From: Gonatopus flavifemur
Lineage: Eukaryota > Arthropoda > Insecta > Hymenoptera > Dryinidae
Reading direction: 5' to 3'
Length of the DNA stretch: 64,000 nucleotides
Assembly: GCA_018340375.1 (NCBI GenBank)
Contig: JAFFJZ010000051.1
Coordinates: 310,001-374,000 of the forward strand
Made by a program: the position numbers and the translations under genes
Notes under the pieces: model-generated
Database searches by the model: none
Told to the model about the DNA's origin: nothing
What the model saw: the letters and a program-made list of their open reading frames with translations, nothing else
Shown: positions 22,281 to 33,974 of the stretch, in pieces
Numbering within the stretch: the stretch's first letter is position 1
Layout of the letters: each line of letters begins with the position of its first letter

Positions 22281-22404
22281 ATATATATATAAATATATCC
22301 ACATACATATATACAAATTTCGCGTTCATTCATCTAAGGTACGGTGATCATATCTTGGACGGTCCTTTTCAGAATAGTCAAAATATGAAAGAAATAAGTT
22401 AATT

Positions 22405-22745
22405 GGATCTTGGAATTACCTTTTCCAAAGTGAAGGAGGCATCCAGAATTTTTTTTCACCATTTTTCTCGTACTCAGCACATCGAAAAACGTAGATATAC
22501 ACAGTTTGAGTGCAAAAAATAGAGAAAAGAAAATTCAACCTCGAATCGACCTTTTTCAAGGTCAAAGACGGATCCAGAATTTTTTTTCACTATTTTTTTC
22601 GTACTCAGCACATCAAAGGACGGAGATATACACAGTTTGACTTCAATATATGGAGAAAAAAGAATTCGACCTTGAATTGACTTTTTTCAAGGTCAAGGAC
22701 GCATCCTGGATTTTTTTCATTATTTTTTTCGTTCTCAGCACAAAA
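22405..22745. repeat. Three tandem copies of an about 125-bp unit
   Basis: The block CATCCAGAATTTTTTTTCAC followed by TTTTTCTCGTACTCAGCACAT, GGAGATATACACAGTTTGA and AAGGTCAA appears three times with small changes. The last copy is cut short. Confidence 0.75.
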
Positions 22746-22813
22746 ATTCACCCTTGAAAAACACTCAAAATCCTCTTTCCCCGGGTGGTCCCTTTTGGGA
22801 CCAGTCCCGTCCT

Positions 22814-23474
22814 CTAAAAGTTAAGAGCCTTGATTTGTTGTTGTAAAGAACGTAGATTTTCAAAAGGATTTTGTATCTCGAAATTTTTTAATAAATCTTT
22901 GACCTCGAGATCATCAAAAACATTTTTTGATTCAAAAAACTCAGAGATTTTCTGCGTCAAAAATTGAACGGTATGCATCAATAGCTCTCCGCATTCATCC
23001 ATAATTTCAGTTAACATGGATCCAGTCATTGATCCTTTTGATTGTAATCGACCAATCATTCTAACAGCCGAACCGAATAAATTCGAGTCATTTTCCTTAG
23101 CCAGCTCGACATCTTCAGATTCTGTATTGGAATCGTGGTCCTGATTTTCATTCATACCTTGATTTTCATCACAAAAGTCGTTCAATGGTATGTGTTCAGC
23201 CTGATCCACGTGCTGCCTAGGATCAATGGCATTGGAAACTCCATTAAGAACTTCATTTTCACATGCAGTATTCAAATGAATTTTAGTAATATGTCATCTC
23301 AATGTATAAAAACGTAGAAATCTTCGTCGACAACCGTTTTGTCCACATTAAAATCCTTTATTTCCGAGGCCATTTTTATTAGTCAAGGAATGATGTTCAC
23401 GTAAATGTCACACTAAATTATTTAATCCCCCAGAAATTTGTTTTTGACAGATCGAACAGTTAAAAGATTCCATG
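22814..23474 (-). pseudogene. Broken two-zinc-finger protein of a transposon-like family
   Basis: The lower part is open (22814-23275) and reads an acidic region, then NDSNLFGSAVRMIGRLQSKG, a helical stretch and EIQNPFENLRSLQQQIKALN with a stop. Read upstream in the same frame, three stop codons (23294-23296, 23348-23350, 23408-23410) and one extra base after an ATG at 23472-23474 interrupt two zinc-finger-like motifs: CSICQKQI...HLREHH, and CGQNGC...HITKIH with C-x4-C-x12-H-x4-H spacing. Fingers, acidic linker, a helical block and an NPF motif in this order occur in large hypothetical insect proteins that I take to be transposon-related; that link is from memory and unproven. The catalytic part is absent. 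Confidence 0.5.
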
Positions 23475-25389
23475 CTGCGTTTCTAGTTTCCTAAAAGAGA
23501 GAACGTTGACCTAATTCTATAAATAGTTTACTGTATCAGAAAAAAATGTTGATTTCTTATGAACGTCAATAGTGAATAAAGTAAAGTTCTCAAACTATCC
23601 CTCTGAAGGATACGAGCGTCTACCATCCTGGCACATTGGTTAGAAAATGACAAACCTATACGATAGAAAGAGAGGTTCAAAGCAAACGCTTGTATCCATT
23701 CAAGCGGGAAAATCTATTTGGAACTTCGAAAGAATTGAAAAATTTTCTTCCCGCTACAAGATTAGTAAATTTTCTATGCAATACGAAATACGATGGTGAA
23801 GGTTCGGAAACTTAACTCAGAATCCGTTTATTCTTTTCTGTCGTTTTTCAAAATTGTGTTTTCCAGGTTTTCCTCAAACAATCGACTCAGGTGACCGTAT
23901 TGTATTTGTATTTTATAACGTCGACTAGCTGTATTGAAATAGAATCTCTCCCGCTCAGTTTTTTCGTATTTCATACCTGCGGAAGGTTTACATATGTATA
24001 TATGTCTATATGTGCCTATTTATTGGCCTGTCCTTTGAACCTATGTTTCTCGCGATGGTATTTTTGTAGTTTGCAGGCATGATAATTCCAAGACTATGAG
24101 ACTATCCGATTGAACTGAAATTTACATGATTGATTCTTCATAGTATCAGGATTGAGCAATTGCTCTTCACGAGGTTTAGAATGTATCGTACAAAGTTTCG
24201 GAAAACTGGAGTAAGTTTTTCCGAAGAAATACTGCGAACAACCGAATAAAACGGACATTCTTATGTCACAAATGGAATATTTATCAAGTTTCATAAGATA
24301 TTTGAAACTCTTCCATGATAAATAACATGCGATTGTATTAATAAATCAATATAGAATTAATAACATATACCTCACCTTCAAAAATTTTGATGGTTTTATC
24401 AGCAACAATATTAATCAATGCCGCACACAATTGATCAATATTCAGGGTATTCCACTGTACGGATTCCATTGATTCCTTTCTAATAATTCTGAATTTTTTA
24501 ATAAGTATTTATTCTGAGTTCTGCAAAAAATCAATCGTCAACAACATATCAACAATACCAAAACAATAATAACACATTTAAATTATTGAAAATTATTTTT
24601 TAGAATAAAGTTTGAACACATATAATAATGTTCGTACTGTTACAAATTGTTGTAAAAAAAGTAATCCATTCATCATTGAAACTACATATTAAGAGGTGTC
24701 AAATGATTGGCGAAGGGTACAAAATTTTGCTGTAGAATACATTTTGTCCATAGACCACATGAAACATACCAACTTTGAATATACGACGATGAAATACATG
24801 CTTGTTATTGCACGCTGAATTTGAATGTTCATTCCATAGTGTGCTGTAAAAAATATTCCTTGTGAATAACTCGTACCTGGCTTGGGAAATCACAGTTTTT
24901 TTGTTAGAGTACTACGTTTAGGGTGGAAAAAATGAATTTTCATTGTAAAAATCCTACGCATAACTTGGAGGAAATACATTTTTTTTCAAAAGTCCTGCAC
25001 TCAGCGTAGTGATACCACACAATTTTGTAAATTGTGCATACTCATTCTAGGGAACTTTATAATCTTTAACAAGATTATGTAACGAGGACGTAAATTTTTC
25101 AAATTTACTCTTTCCTCTCTTCCCTTTCTCTTCCTTTTCAACACCCCTGAGGCCCTGTAATTGTAATCAAATACATACATATTTGAACGTTATTCAAATT
25201 TCTCCACGTGTAAAAACCCCATGGATGTTGAAATTTACCAAGAACAAATTTTTATGAATAAACAATTCATAAATAATATATTGATAATATACCCGTGAAC
25301 TTTATCCAATTCTCGAATAGATAGAACTATACTCGGTTCATGAACAGATACCAAATCCCAAAATTTCATAAAAATTGTTTATAAAAATT
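23475..25389. other. Gene-free AT-rich stretch
   Basis: No coding frame is supported. From about 24590 the motifs ACAAATTTGTT, TTGTTGTAAA and TTTATAAA recur; they continue on the far side of the RTE insertion (28.8-29.4 kb), so the LINE probably landed in one older repeat. Confidence 0.4.
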
Positions 25390-25400
25390 TATAAATGAAT

Positions 25401-28400
25401 CATCATCATGAAGTAATCAGTCTTACGACTGGTTTGATGAAACCCTCCACCCCTGTCTATTATCCGCCAAACGCTTAATTTCTACATATCTACTACATCC
25501 CTTGTCTTGTACGATTTGCTTCATATAACTTGCTCTAGGTCTACCTTTACCAGTTTTACCATTCATTTTCCCTTCCAATATTGTTTTCAATAAACTCTCA
25601 TGCCGTAATGTGTGTCCTATAAGATTGCTTCTCCTTTTCACGATGTGTTTCAAAAGATTTCTTTCTTCATTTATCTGCTCGAGTACTCCTTCATTTTTGA
25701 CTTTGTCTATCCATTTTATTCTGAGCATCCTCCTATAACACCACATTTCAAAAGCTTCAAGTCTTCGTTGATCAGTTTTCCCCATTGTCCAAGTTTCGCA
25801 ACCATATAATGCTGTGCTCCAAACGTAACTTTTCAAGAATTTCTTCCTTACTTCCAAGCTTATATTTTTTGAGCATAATAACTGTCTCTTTTGATAAAAA
25901 GCCTGTTTCCCTTGTGCTATTCTTGCTCTTATATCTCTTTCGCTTTTGCCGTTCTCTGTAATTATGCTTCCTAGATATTTGAATTCTTTCACCTGTTCAA
26001 TTGTCTCGGTATCTATTTTGATTCTCGTTCTTCTAGCTGTTTTCGCTGCTGTACACATCATGAATTTTGTTTTGTCTTTATTTGTATTCATACAATAGTT
26101 TTCCAATAATATTGTTCTCATGGTGTTGAGAATATTTTCTAACTCAGTACTACTCGTGGCCAATATAGCTATGTCATCCGCGAATCTCAACATACTTATA
26201 TTTTCTCCCTGAATCTGTAATTTCGATTGAATTTCCTCCTTCACTTCGTTCATTGCTTCTTCTGTATATAAATTGAACATCAGTGGCGATAATGAGCATC
26301 CTTGTCTCACCCCTCTTCTTATTTGTGCTTCCCCTTCCTGACCCTCTATGTCTATTATTGCACTTTGATTCCTATATAATTCGTATATTATTCTTCTATC
26401 TTTATAATTTATTCCCACCTTCTTCAGGATCGCAAACATCTTCTCCCAGTCCACATTATCGAAAGCCTTTTGTATATCTACAAAACCTATGTACACAGAT
26501 TTCTTCAGCGCTATCCTTTTCTCTATTACTGCCCTGAGTGCTAAGATTGCTTCTCGCGTTCCCCTATTTTTTCTGAAACCAAACTGATCCTCTGCCAATC
26601 TACTCTCTATTTTATTTTCCATCCTCCTGTATATAATTTTGATCAGTATTTTCGAAGCATGTGAAGTTAAACTGATCGTTCTGTAGTTCTCGCATTTGTC
26701 TGCCCCTCGTTTTTTCGGGATAGCGACAATTGTATTCTTTTGGAAATCTTCCGGTACTTCTCCTTTTTCGTACATATCTCTAATCAATTCAAACAGTGCG
26801 TCGCGAGTTCCTTCACTGGAGGCTTTTATAAGGTCCGCACTTATGCCATCTATGCCTGGCGCTTTATTATTTTTCAATTCTTTCAAAGCCTTGTCGAATT
26901 CTGATCTCAATATCGAATCTCCCAATTCTTCCTCATCTACATCCTCCTCCTTCTCTAATAGTGCTATATCATCGTTTCCTGTATACAAGTCTTCCAAATG
27001 ATTGATCCACTGTTCTATTTTCTCTTCCGTTTTTATCAATTGTCGTCCTAGAGAGTTTCTAATCTTATGGCTTCTAGATTTCATTTGTCCGAAAAATCTT
27101 TTAATAATCCTATATGCTTCATCTATTTTTCCTAAATGCAATCTTATTTCTATTTCCTGACATTTCTCTTCTAACCACCGTTCTTTTGCTTTCCTTGATT
27201 CTCTTATTATTTTATTTCTCAATGATTTGTATCGTTGCTGGCCTTCTTGGCTATCATTATTCTTGTATTTTCTTCTTTCATTTATCAATTCTAAAATTTC
27301 TCCCGTTATCCATGGGTTTTTAGCTTCTACTCCATCATTCTTCAAAATCTTATCCGCACATTCTCTTATATTCCCCTTCATCTTTGTCCATCTCCTCTCT
27401 ATTCCCAAGTCTTTCTCTTTTTGATCTCCCAATTTTTCATCCAACAATTTCTCGAATGCCTCATGCGTTTGTTTTTGCTTCAGGTTTTTCAAATTCCATC
27501 TTTTCTGCATTTTCCTTTTCTTCTTCAGAGATTTGAATTTCAGAGAACATTTCATCATCAACATATTATGATCACTATCTATATCTGCACCTGGATAAGT
27601 TTTACAGTTTTTCACTTGGTTTCTAAATCTTTGTTTCACTAATATGTAATCAATTTGGTATCTTGCTGTATCTCCTGGCATTTTCCAAGTGTAGATTCTT
27701 CTTGGATGATTTTCGAATAAAGTGTTTGTGATAACCATCTTATGATTTTCACAAAATTCGACTAAACGTTGTCCTCTATCGTTCCTCCTCCCTAACGCGA
27801 AATCTCCTATAATGTTGTCCTCTTTTCCTTGTCCTACTACCGCATTCCAATCCCCCATCACTATCAAATTCTCTCCTCCCTTCACATATTCTATCACTCC
27901 TTCTATTTCTTCGTACGTTTTTTCAATATCTTCCTCCGAATATGCAGATGTGGGCATGTATACTTGGACTATGACTGTGTCTACCGGTTTTGTTCTGATT
28001 CTAACCATCATCACACGTTCATTATGTTGCAAATAATTTTCTATTCTATTTCCTACTCTTTTATGCATCACAATTCCTACACCTGCTGGACCGTTCTTTG
28101 ATCCTGTATGAATTATTCTATAATCCCCACTCCAGAAATCGCCCTCTTGTGGCCATCTCATTTCGCTAATCCCCATTACGTCTATATTCAACCTATTCAT
28201 TTCTAATTTCAAATTTTCTAATTTTCCCGCTTGCCTCAGTGATCTAACATTCCACGCTCCGACTCGAAGAATGTTGTTTCTTTTCCCTATCCTATTCTTC
28301 GGTTTTCGTTCCACGCTGATGAAGCTTCCTCGAGCAGCCTCCACCCGGAGATCCGAACGGGAGACTAGTTTACCTCCGGAATATTTTACTCGAGAGAGCG

Positions 28401-28754
28401 CCATCATGTATTTATTAATTTGTTTGTTTGTTTTTGTTACATAATATTCCAGGTTAGGAAAAAGGTTTCATTTCCTCGGGAAGTATTGAGACATGTCAAG
28501 GAAGGTAGTTTCCTCTTGCTTTCCTTCCGTTTGATTTTGCCGATGTTTCTGGCATTAGGATGATTTCGTTTCTCTCAGTTTGTATTCTTTCTCTTGAGTA
28601 GTTTATTCCACTCAAAAAAAAAGATCCAACTCTGGGATACTTATCCTCCCCACCACGTAAAGGAAGCAGATACTACCAGGGATGGATAAAAAGGATATCA
28701 AGGACAGGTATCATGAATATCCCCCTGGAAGACCCGCAATCATCCACGGGGAGG
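25401..28754 (-). mobile_element. Full-length RTE-like non-LTR retrotransposon
   Basis: The element reads on the minus strand from CCTCCCCGTGGATGATTGCG at 28754 to a CATGATGATG tail at 25401. TATAAATGAAT lies directly outside both ends (25390-25400 and 28755-28765), an 11-bp target duplication. The 3.35 kb length, single long frame and trinucleotide 3' tail fit RTE-type LINEs. About 350 bases of 5' leader precede the frame. Confidence 0.88.
25423..28407 (-). CDS. RTE-like endonuclease/reverse transcriptase
   Basis: A 994-residue open frame. Residues 45-290 are an AP-like endonuclease: NVRSL (53-57), GISEMRW (79-85), MGDWNAVVG (184-192) and SDHN (278-281) carry the usual Asn, Glu, Asp/Asn and Asp-His residues that nick the target. 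A basic coiled linker (290-460) follows. The reverse transcriptase runs about 510-800 with NKAPGIDGI (514-522), FVDIQKAFDNV (642-652), RRGVRQGCSLSPLMFN (697-712) and the catalytic FADDIAI (742-748). The C-terminal 200 residues hold LEAFEMWCYRRMLRI and a GRPR segment typical of this LINE group. No stop or frameshift occurs, so the enzyme may work. The ATG at 28407 is the first in frame and lies 44 residues before the endonuclease. Proteins of this type prime cDNA synthesis at the nicked target. Clade assignment (RTE) is from motifs and the tail. Confidence 0.92.
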   Translation of the reverse strand: MMALSRVKYSGGKLVSRSDLRVEAARGSFISVERKPKNRIGKRNNILRVGAWNVRSLRQAGKLENLKLEMNRLNIDVMGISEMRWPQEGDFWSGDYRIIHTGSKNGPAGVGIVMHKRVGNRIENYLQHNERVMMVRIRTKPVDTVIVQVYMPTSAYSEEDIEKTYEEIEGVIEYVKGGENLIVMGDWNAVVGQGKEDNIIGDFALGRRNDRGQRLVEFCENHKMVITNTLFENHPRRIYTWKMPGDTARYQIDYILVKQRFRNQVKNCKTYPGADIDSDHNMLMMKCSLKFKSLKKKRKMQKRWNLKNLKQKQTHEAFEKLLDEKLGDQKEKDLGIERRWTKMKGNIRECADKILKNDGVEAKNPWITGEILELINERRKYKNNDSQEGQQRYKSLRNKIIRESRKAKERWLEEKCQEIEIRLHLGKIDEAYRIIKRFFGQMKSRSHKIRNSLGRQLIKTEEKIEQWINHLEDLYTGNDDIALLEKEEDVDEEELGDSILRSEFDKALKELKNNKAPGIDGISADLIKASSEGTRDALFELIRDMYEKGEVPEDFQKNTIVAIPKKRGADKCENYRTISLTSHASKILIKIIYRRMENKIESRLAEDQFGFRKNRGTREAILALRAVIEKRIALKKSVYIGFVDIQKAFDNVDWEKMFAILKKVGINYKDRRIIYELYRNQSAIIDIEGQEGEAQIRRGVRQGCSLSPLMFNLYTEEAMNEVKEEIQSKLQIQGENISMLRFADDIAILATSSTELENILNTMRTILLENYCMNTNKDKTKFMMCTAAKTARRTRIKIDTETIEQVKEFKYLGSIITENGKSERDIRARIAQGKQAFYQKRQLLCSKNISLEVRKKFLKSYVWSTALYGCETWTMGKTDQRRLEAFEMWCYRRMLRIKWIDKVKNEGVLEQINEERNLLKHIVKRRSNLIGHTLRHESLLKTILEGKMNGKTGKGRPRASYMKQIVQDKGCSRYVEIKRLADNRQGWRVSSNQS

Positions 28755-28765
28755 TATAAATGAAT

Positions 28766-30390
28766 AATTATAAATAAACAACATCACTCATGTTCGACTG
28801 AAGATCAGCTTATCCGCGAATCCAATATCAAACCTCATGGAAAATGACAAAATTCTTGAATTTCATAAAAAAAAAGAAGAAATTTTTATGAATAAATAAT
28901 TTATGAACATTCGCAAACAAATGGATTTGTAAAACCCATTAAACCACCCTAACCACCATGTTCACTATAAATATTCCATGTTCCTTTAACAAAATCGAAG
29001 TTACTAAAATTTTACAAATTTGTTATAAACAATTTATTAACTTTTACTATACTTTTCTTTTCTATAAACTTTATCTAACTTTTCTCTCTTCCTATGAAAA
29101 ATCTACGGTGAAAGATCTTGGAAAGCTGAAATATAACATACTGATCACAATTATATTGTTATAAACAATTGTTGTCAAAATGAACTTTCGCATGAACAAA
29201 TTTGTTGAAACAGGTGAATGAACATAAAAACAACTAAACTTTTTGTGAATCAATTCCAAAATTTACAACTCTCATACTATATATACATTGTTATAACAAA
29301 CAACCTTTTGCAACAAGTATATAACAACATTTTCTATATTTATATCGAGATTTCGTAAACAAAAATGTTGAAATAAATAATTGTAGAATTTACAAAACAT
29401 ATTCATGATATACAAGAATCCGATAAGTCGAGAGTAAAAGAGAAGGAGTACACCATAAACAAAGGCATAGAAAAGACAAATGGAAGGAGAAGTGGGCCGA
29501 TTCTAATCTGAAAGAATATTGGAGACTTTTCCTCAAGTACAACCCTCTTTATGACTCTTTACGAATCCACTTTGAAATACAAGTAAAGACCTTCTCTGAT
29601 AAATCCTACTAACCAATCTTAGAATCCTGCATGAACTTTCAACTAACCTTTTGACCACCACCTACAAGATTGTTCCCACTTTTTGACAGACCCAAGATTT
29701 CCAAGACAGCAAAATCTTTTTGGAAAAAATTCAGACGAGTTGGGAGAGTAGAAGTGACGAGACGAGAGACCCGGATCTCTTCGTTCTCAAAACAATTTTT
29801 AAAAGTTTCCTTCAAAGTATTCATTACAAAAATCAAAGTAAACAAGTGAAAGTAATATTATTCGAAGTTATAAAAAAAAAACAAGTTTAAGCAAGCTGCA
29901 AATTCTTCAAAATAATCAAAAAAGAAAGAAGTTTGAGGATTCAAAACTACAAACTCAAGATTTGGACGACCTTTTAACATCGTGCAACCTCAATTTGTGG
30001 ATCAACGTGAAGACTTATTAATTATTCTCGCTAGTAACTCTATATCAGTGATTACTAGAATCATTGATGGACCCTAGTCGAGACATCAAAGTGAAATAAT
30101 AAGTGACATTTATTTTTACTCTCTCACAAGTGAGTAGTGAGTAGAGAACGATATTTAAGTATATAAATTGTATTGTGTAAACTAAAAATTTCATGTTTTA
30201 AATTCCATTATTTCAGAAAGAAACACAAAACATAGAGATCATCTCTTTTTATAAATTTTCAATGTGTATTATATTAACTTTCAATTTCGTTTCAATTCTT
30301 ATGAAGTTCTATAAAACAGATATCTCCATTCATTCTCTACAAATGATCTTGATTTTCTTTCCTACGACCACATTCCTAATCCACTATTTC
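28766..30390. other. Gene-free AT-rich stretch with TTGTTATAAACAA motifs
   Basis: TTGTTATAAACAATT-type palindromic motifs recur between 28990 and 29360. From 29400 to 30390 I see neither genes nor clear repeats; the frame at 29639-29845 has no recognisable motif. Confidence 0.4.
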
Positions 30391-30392
30391 AG

Positions 30393-30433
30393 CAAATTTA
30401 TGAACATTGATTTCGATCAATGTTCATGAAATA
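30393..30433. repeat. Perfect 12-bp-stem hairpin with TTCG loop
   Basis: ATGAACATTGAT and ATCAATGTTCAT flank TTCG, with looser pairing continuing outside. Confidence 0.5.
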
Positions 30434-30689
30434 GCAGTTCTATAATGAACTCAGTGCACCTTTCTGGAAGTTACTACTGATGATCCTCCGAGTCATCTCA
30501 AGGAAGAAACCATTTTATTCCTGTTTCGAATCCATAAAAATTCAATTTTCCTCAGAACATGGATCAACATTACGAATCAGTAAAGTTCTCCTAAGAAGAG
30601 GCCCACTTTATTATGATGGAAAATGAACTTTTTCTCTTTAACTTTTTTAACGACTGTATAGAATATTTGAATATATTTCAATTTCGTTG

Positions 30690-31130
30690 ACATTATAACA
30701 AAGTTACACTGAAGTAACTTGGTTTAATTTGATATGTAAAACAAGAATACACTCCAATTTTAATATACGATGAACGTTTTATATTCATATAGATTGACTT
30801 TCAAAGCATAACAAAAGTTACATTGAAGTAACTCAATTTTTCAGAATATGTTAAAGTTACATTAAGTAACCCGAATTTCATGTATCTCAACATTTATATT
30901 CACAAATTCTGATTTTTAGAATATTACAAGTTACCATTAAGTAACTCGATATTTTGTGAAGTTACACGGGAGTAACTTGATTTTCCTTGATGTGTAAAAC
31001 AAGAATATATTCCAATTTTTAGTATGCATTCAACCATTAATATTCATGTAGTCTAAATTACCTTAAATTTATAACGAAAATAACTGTAACTCGATTTTCT
31101 TCCTTTTTTTTAGAATATAGAAAGTTACAT
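30690..31130. repeat. AGTTAC-x-GTAACT hairpin repeats
   Basis: Blocks like AGTTACACTGAAGTAACTT recur about every 55-130 bases (near 30702, 30812, 30855, 30930, 30960), each a short palindrome. Linking sequence such as TGTAAAACAAGAATA is repeated as well. Likely one diverged foldback or tandem element. Confidence 0.6.
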
Positions 31131-31426
31131 TTTAACATAAAATCAAAATATCTCTTTATTTTCAAGCACAATCCTCTCCCCAGTCCTTGTCTAGGTGCAT
31201 GACCTAGCTAAAGTGGGGTATTAAGGGGAGCATTGGGCTCGATGATCCAATGTATTCCTTTTATATTACTCAACGTTGTGGATAAACTATAATTTATAAT
31301 AGTTTTGACGTAACAATTATGATTTTCCAACTCAAATATGAGTTATTGACAGGAAACTTTTTCACAGTGTCGTGCTGAAATATTGAGAGAATTCATTGTT
31401 TTCAAATTATAAACTTCAGCTATGCC
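31131..31426. other. No recognisable gene or repeat
   Basis: AT-rich sequence; nothing supported. Confidence 0.35.
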
Positions 31427-31633
31427 ATTGAAGTTTGAATCGTTTATCCAAACGAATTTGTGATTGAAAACAAAAACACTGAAATGTTGATATTCATAAT
31501 TTCTTCCATGACACATGTGATCTGTATATTTCGTTTGAGAGCATTGATTTTCAAATACAGTAATCGATTTCTAACTGGATTGCTTCATATTTGATATGGA
31601 ATTTGTCGTAATAAACGATTCGAATTTCAACAA
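31427..31633. repeat. Foldback with GTTTGAATCGTTTAT arms, copy 1
   Basis: ATTGAAGTTTGAATCGTTTAT faces AATAAACGATTCGAATTTCAA. Two further pairs with the same arms are at 32193-32647 and 35441-35645, and single arms elsewhere (for example about 10866). Confidence 0.6.
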
Positions 31634-32192
31634 TATCTTCAACTATCAATCTTTTTCAAACCTATTCTATGATATTTCGGAACCACTGAGGAATAAAAAT
31701 TCAGATTTAATTCGCAATCCCAGGCATATGTATTTCATCATCGTATTGTATATTCAAAATTTTGATTTTTCATGAACTTGATATACAAATTTGTGCGAAA
31801 TCTCATACCCTCCATCTATCGTTTGAGAACACCGAAATAAACTTTTTCATTTATACATTATGTACTTACCTTATAGAGTAGCAGAATGATGTGAAATTTA
31901 TACTTCCCGGATTGAAATCATATTCACTCATAGGTCCAAACTCACTTCAAATCCAAATTCACTTATAGATTCGTATGGCATAGGATCTCGGATAGTTGTA
32001 ACAAAAGAAAACACAACCACATTGCCGACATTTTTCGACGCCGTTAACCTCGTTTGTTCATTGTTTTGCGTTGACAGTAAGCGGCATTTGTTCTTTCAGG
32101 CCCGTACCAATGAAAATCAACAATGTGCTCATCTAGATATTTGATGAAAAAATAGTTCTCAACTTTTTCGTTATGTTGTTGTGTAAATTCTA
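31634..32192. other. No recognisable gene or repeat
   Basis: AT-rich sequence without coding frames or an obvious structured repeat. Confidence 0.35.
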
Positions 32193-32647
32193 TGTTGAAG
32201 TTTGAATCATTTATAGATACGAATCAGTAATCCAATAACGAAATACTGAACTGTTGAAGACCCAAAATCTTGCAGTACATTCTTTACATTATTCTTTTAG
32301 TTCCAACCCTGGCGGAAAAGTTTTGTTGCATTTTGTTCACTTTTTGGACAACAATTTTCAATCAGATTCAATAAAATTTCACAAACTTCAATGAAAATGA
32401 AAAAATTTCATCTAAAGCTATTGAATTTTGTGGACAGTCGTTCAATTTTATAAAAATTTTGTTAAATTTTGCTAATTTCCAATGAAAACCCGATGTCCAA
32501 AAAATGAACGAAATTCAATAAAATTCAACAAAATTTTTCCACCAGGGAAGGGGTTAATTCGAAAAGATCAAAACCGATGATTTTTAATATTGTGTAAGTT
32601 CGAACTTTCATCTCGTTTCTATAAACGATTCAAACTTCCAAAACATT
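32193..32647. repeat. Foldback with GTTTGAATCGTTTAT arms, copy 2, with insert
   Basis: TGTTGAAGTTTGAATCATTT faces TATAAACGATTCAAACTTCC. The foldback at 32307-32547 lies inside. Confidence 0.6.
32307..32547. mobile_element. CCCTGG-ended foldback MITE
   Basis: CCCTGGCGGAAAAGTTTTGT faces ACAAAATTTTTCCACCAGGG, and TTTTTGGACA faces TGTCCAAAAA. The interior is rich in AAATTCAA-type motifs on both strands. No clear target duplication. Confidence 0.65.
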
Positions 32648-32861
32648 AAATTCTCGCATAATTCAAGTAATTTTTCATCTCAAGTCATACGGATTTGTAT
32701 GCGATTCGAAGGACAATTTTGAAACATTATGTACGGATAATTATAAATTAATGATGAATATATGGATCCCATCATAAACAATCAGTGCTGATGAGATGTA
32801 TGAGTATATATAAAAAAAACACCCATTAAAAATTTGCGTGGTTACGAAAAAATTATTTCTG

Positions 32862-32932
32862 CGAGTGGATTTAAACTTGGGTATTGTCACATATGAATCT
32901 GATGATTTTTCATTGAGCCACGGCCCGATTGA
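32862..32932 (-). repeat. tRNA-like pol III unit (minus strand)
   Basis: On the minus strand GTGGCTCAATGA matches an A box and AAGTTTAAATCC a slightly altered B box, about 37 bases apart, followed by a T-run (TTTTTT at about 32850). Spacing fits a tRNA or tRNA-derived SINE head. The arms are too degraded to name an anticodon. Confidence 0.45.
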
Positions 32933-33194
32933 TTATTAAGCATGGAAAACAACTGTATATAACCGTTGTGTGAATCATTCTTATTGCATTGCTATAAAGA
33001 ATGCATTTAAAAAGTAAATATTATTGGAAAAATCATATATGAGGATTTGGGTGTCGCGAATAATTTGCCTTGCATGCAGATGCATAATGAATCACAAGCA
33101 CAATTTCATAACATTTCATAGTTCACTTATGAATAAATCTGTTGCAAATTCCTCATTTTTCGTCACAGCACTATTCGTTTATGAATTGCCATCT

Positions 33195-33480
33195 CAGACA
33201 GCACACCAGAATTATACATGAATTCTGCAAAAAGAACTCTTGAAGAACTCTTTTAGAATACAAAGTGTTCTTGAACAATTCCAGAAGAATTCGATTCGTC
33301 AGACATTTGCGAGTTCCGTTAGAATTCCCAATGAAGTCTCATAGAATTTTAAGAAGACTCGCAAATGTCGGAAGAATCGAATTCTTTTGGGACTCTTTAG
33401 GAACACTTTGTATTTCAAAAGAGTTCTTCAAGAGTTCTTTTTGCAGAATTCATTTGGGATTTTAGTGTGCTTTCTGGGAT
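33195..33480. mobile_element. Foldback MITE with AGCACAC ends
   Basis: CAGACAGCACACCAGAATT at the left faces GATTTTAGTGTGCTTTCTGG at the right, and ATGAATTCTGCAAAAAGAAC is mirrored exactly. A smaller relative with the same ends is at 59999-60107. Confidence 0.7.
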
Positions 33481-33974
33481 GAGACTTTGAACAAAAAAAT
33501 GCTTCCGATTCTCCTAAAAATTTTATAAATGTGTCTTAAATGATTCATGAATTTGTTACTCTCAATTAATTCGCAACAGATAATGATACAGAAATATATA
33601 CTGGTTTGAGAAGCTGAAAACGCATCAGTAAATAAGGTTGGAAATATATATATATCGGAAGTTACTGATTCAACAGTAACAGAGTATCAGAAAATTCACT
33701 GCTGGTGAAAACTCACTGCTTTAGCAGTTCATAAGTCAAAACTCACTATTTCCACAGTGAAATGTCATCTCACTGATTAAATCAGTGATAATTTCACTGA
33801 TTCGAATTTAGAGAGTAGATTTCTCAAAAACAACTAGATTCTTCATCGTGATTTGGACACAAAAACCAAAAGGGTTTGATATTGGAATTGAAGTACAATA
33901 TATCATTTTTCATCGCGCGTTCCCTGTATAAAACGGTGGGATTTTTACTGAAATAAATTTATGTTCCTTTTCAG
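33481..33974. repeat. Stretch with CACTG...CAGTG motifs
   Basis: Between 33660 and 33810, TCACTGATTTAATCAGTGA-type palindromes and single CACTG or CAGTG words recur at least nine times. The rest is AT-rich without genes. A TTTATGTTCCTTTTCAG acceptor-like string stands at 33957-33974, next to the GC-rich arm that follows. Confidence 0.45.

Noticed and set aside
26283..28101. Several plus-strand frames of 60-100 residues
   Set aside because: They are antisense shadows of the RTE-like reading frame on the minus strand.
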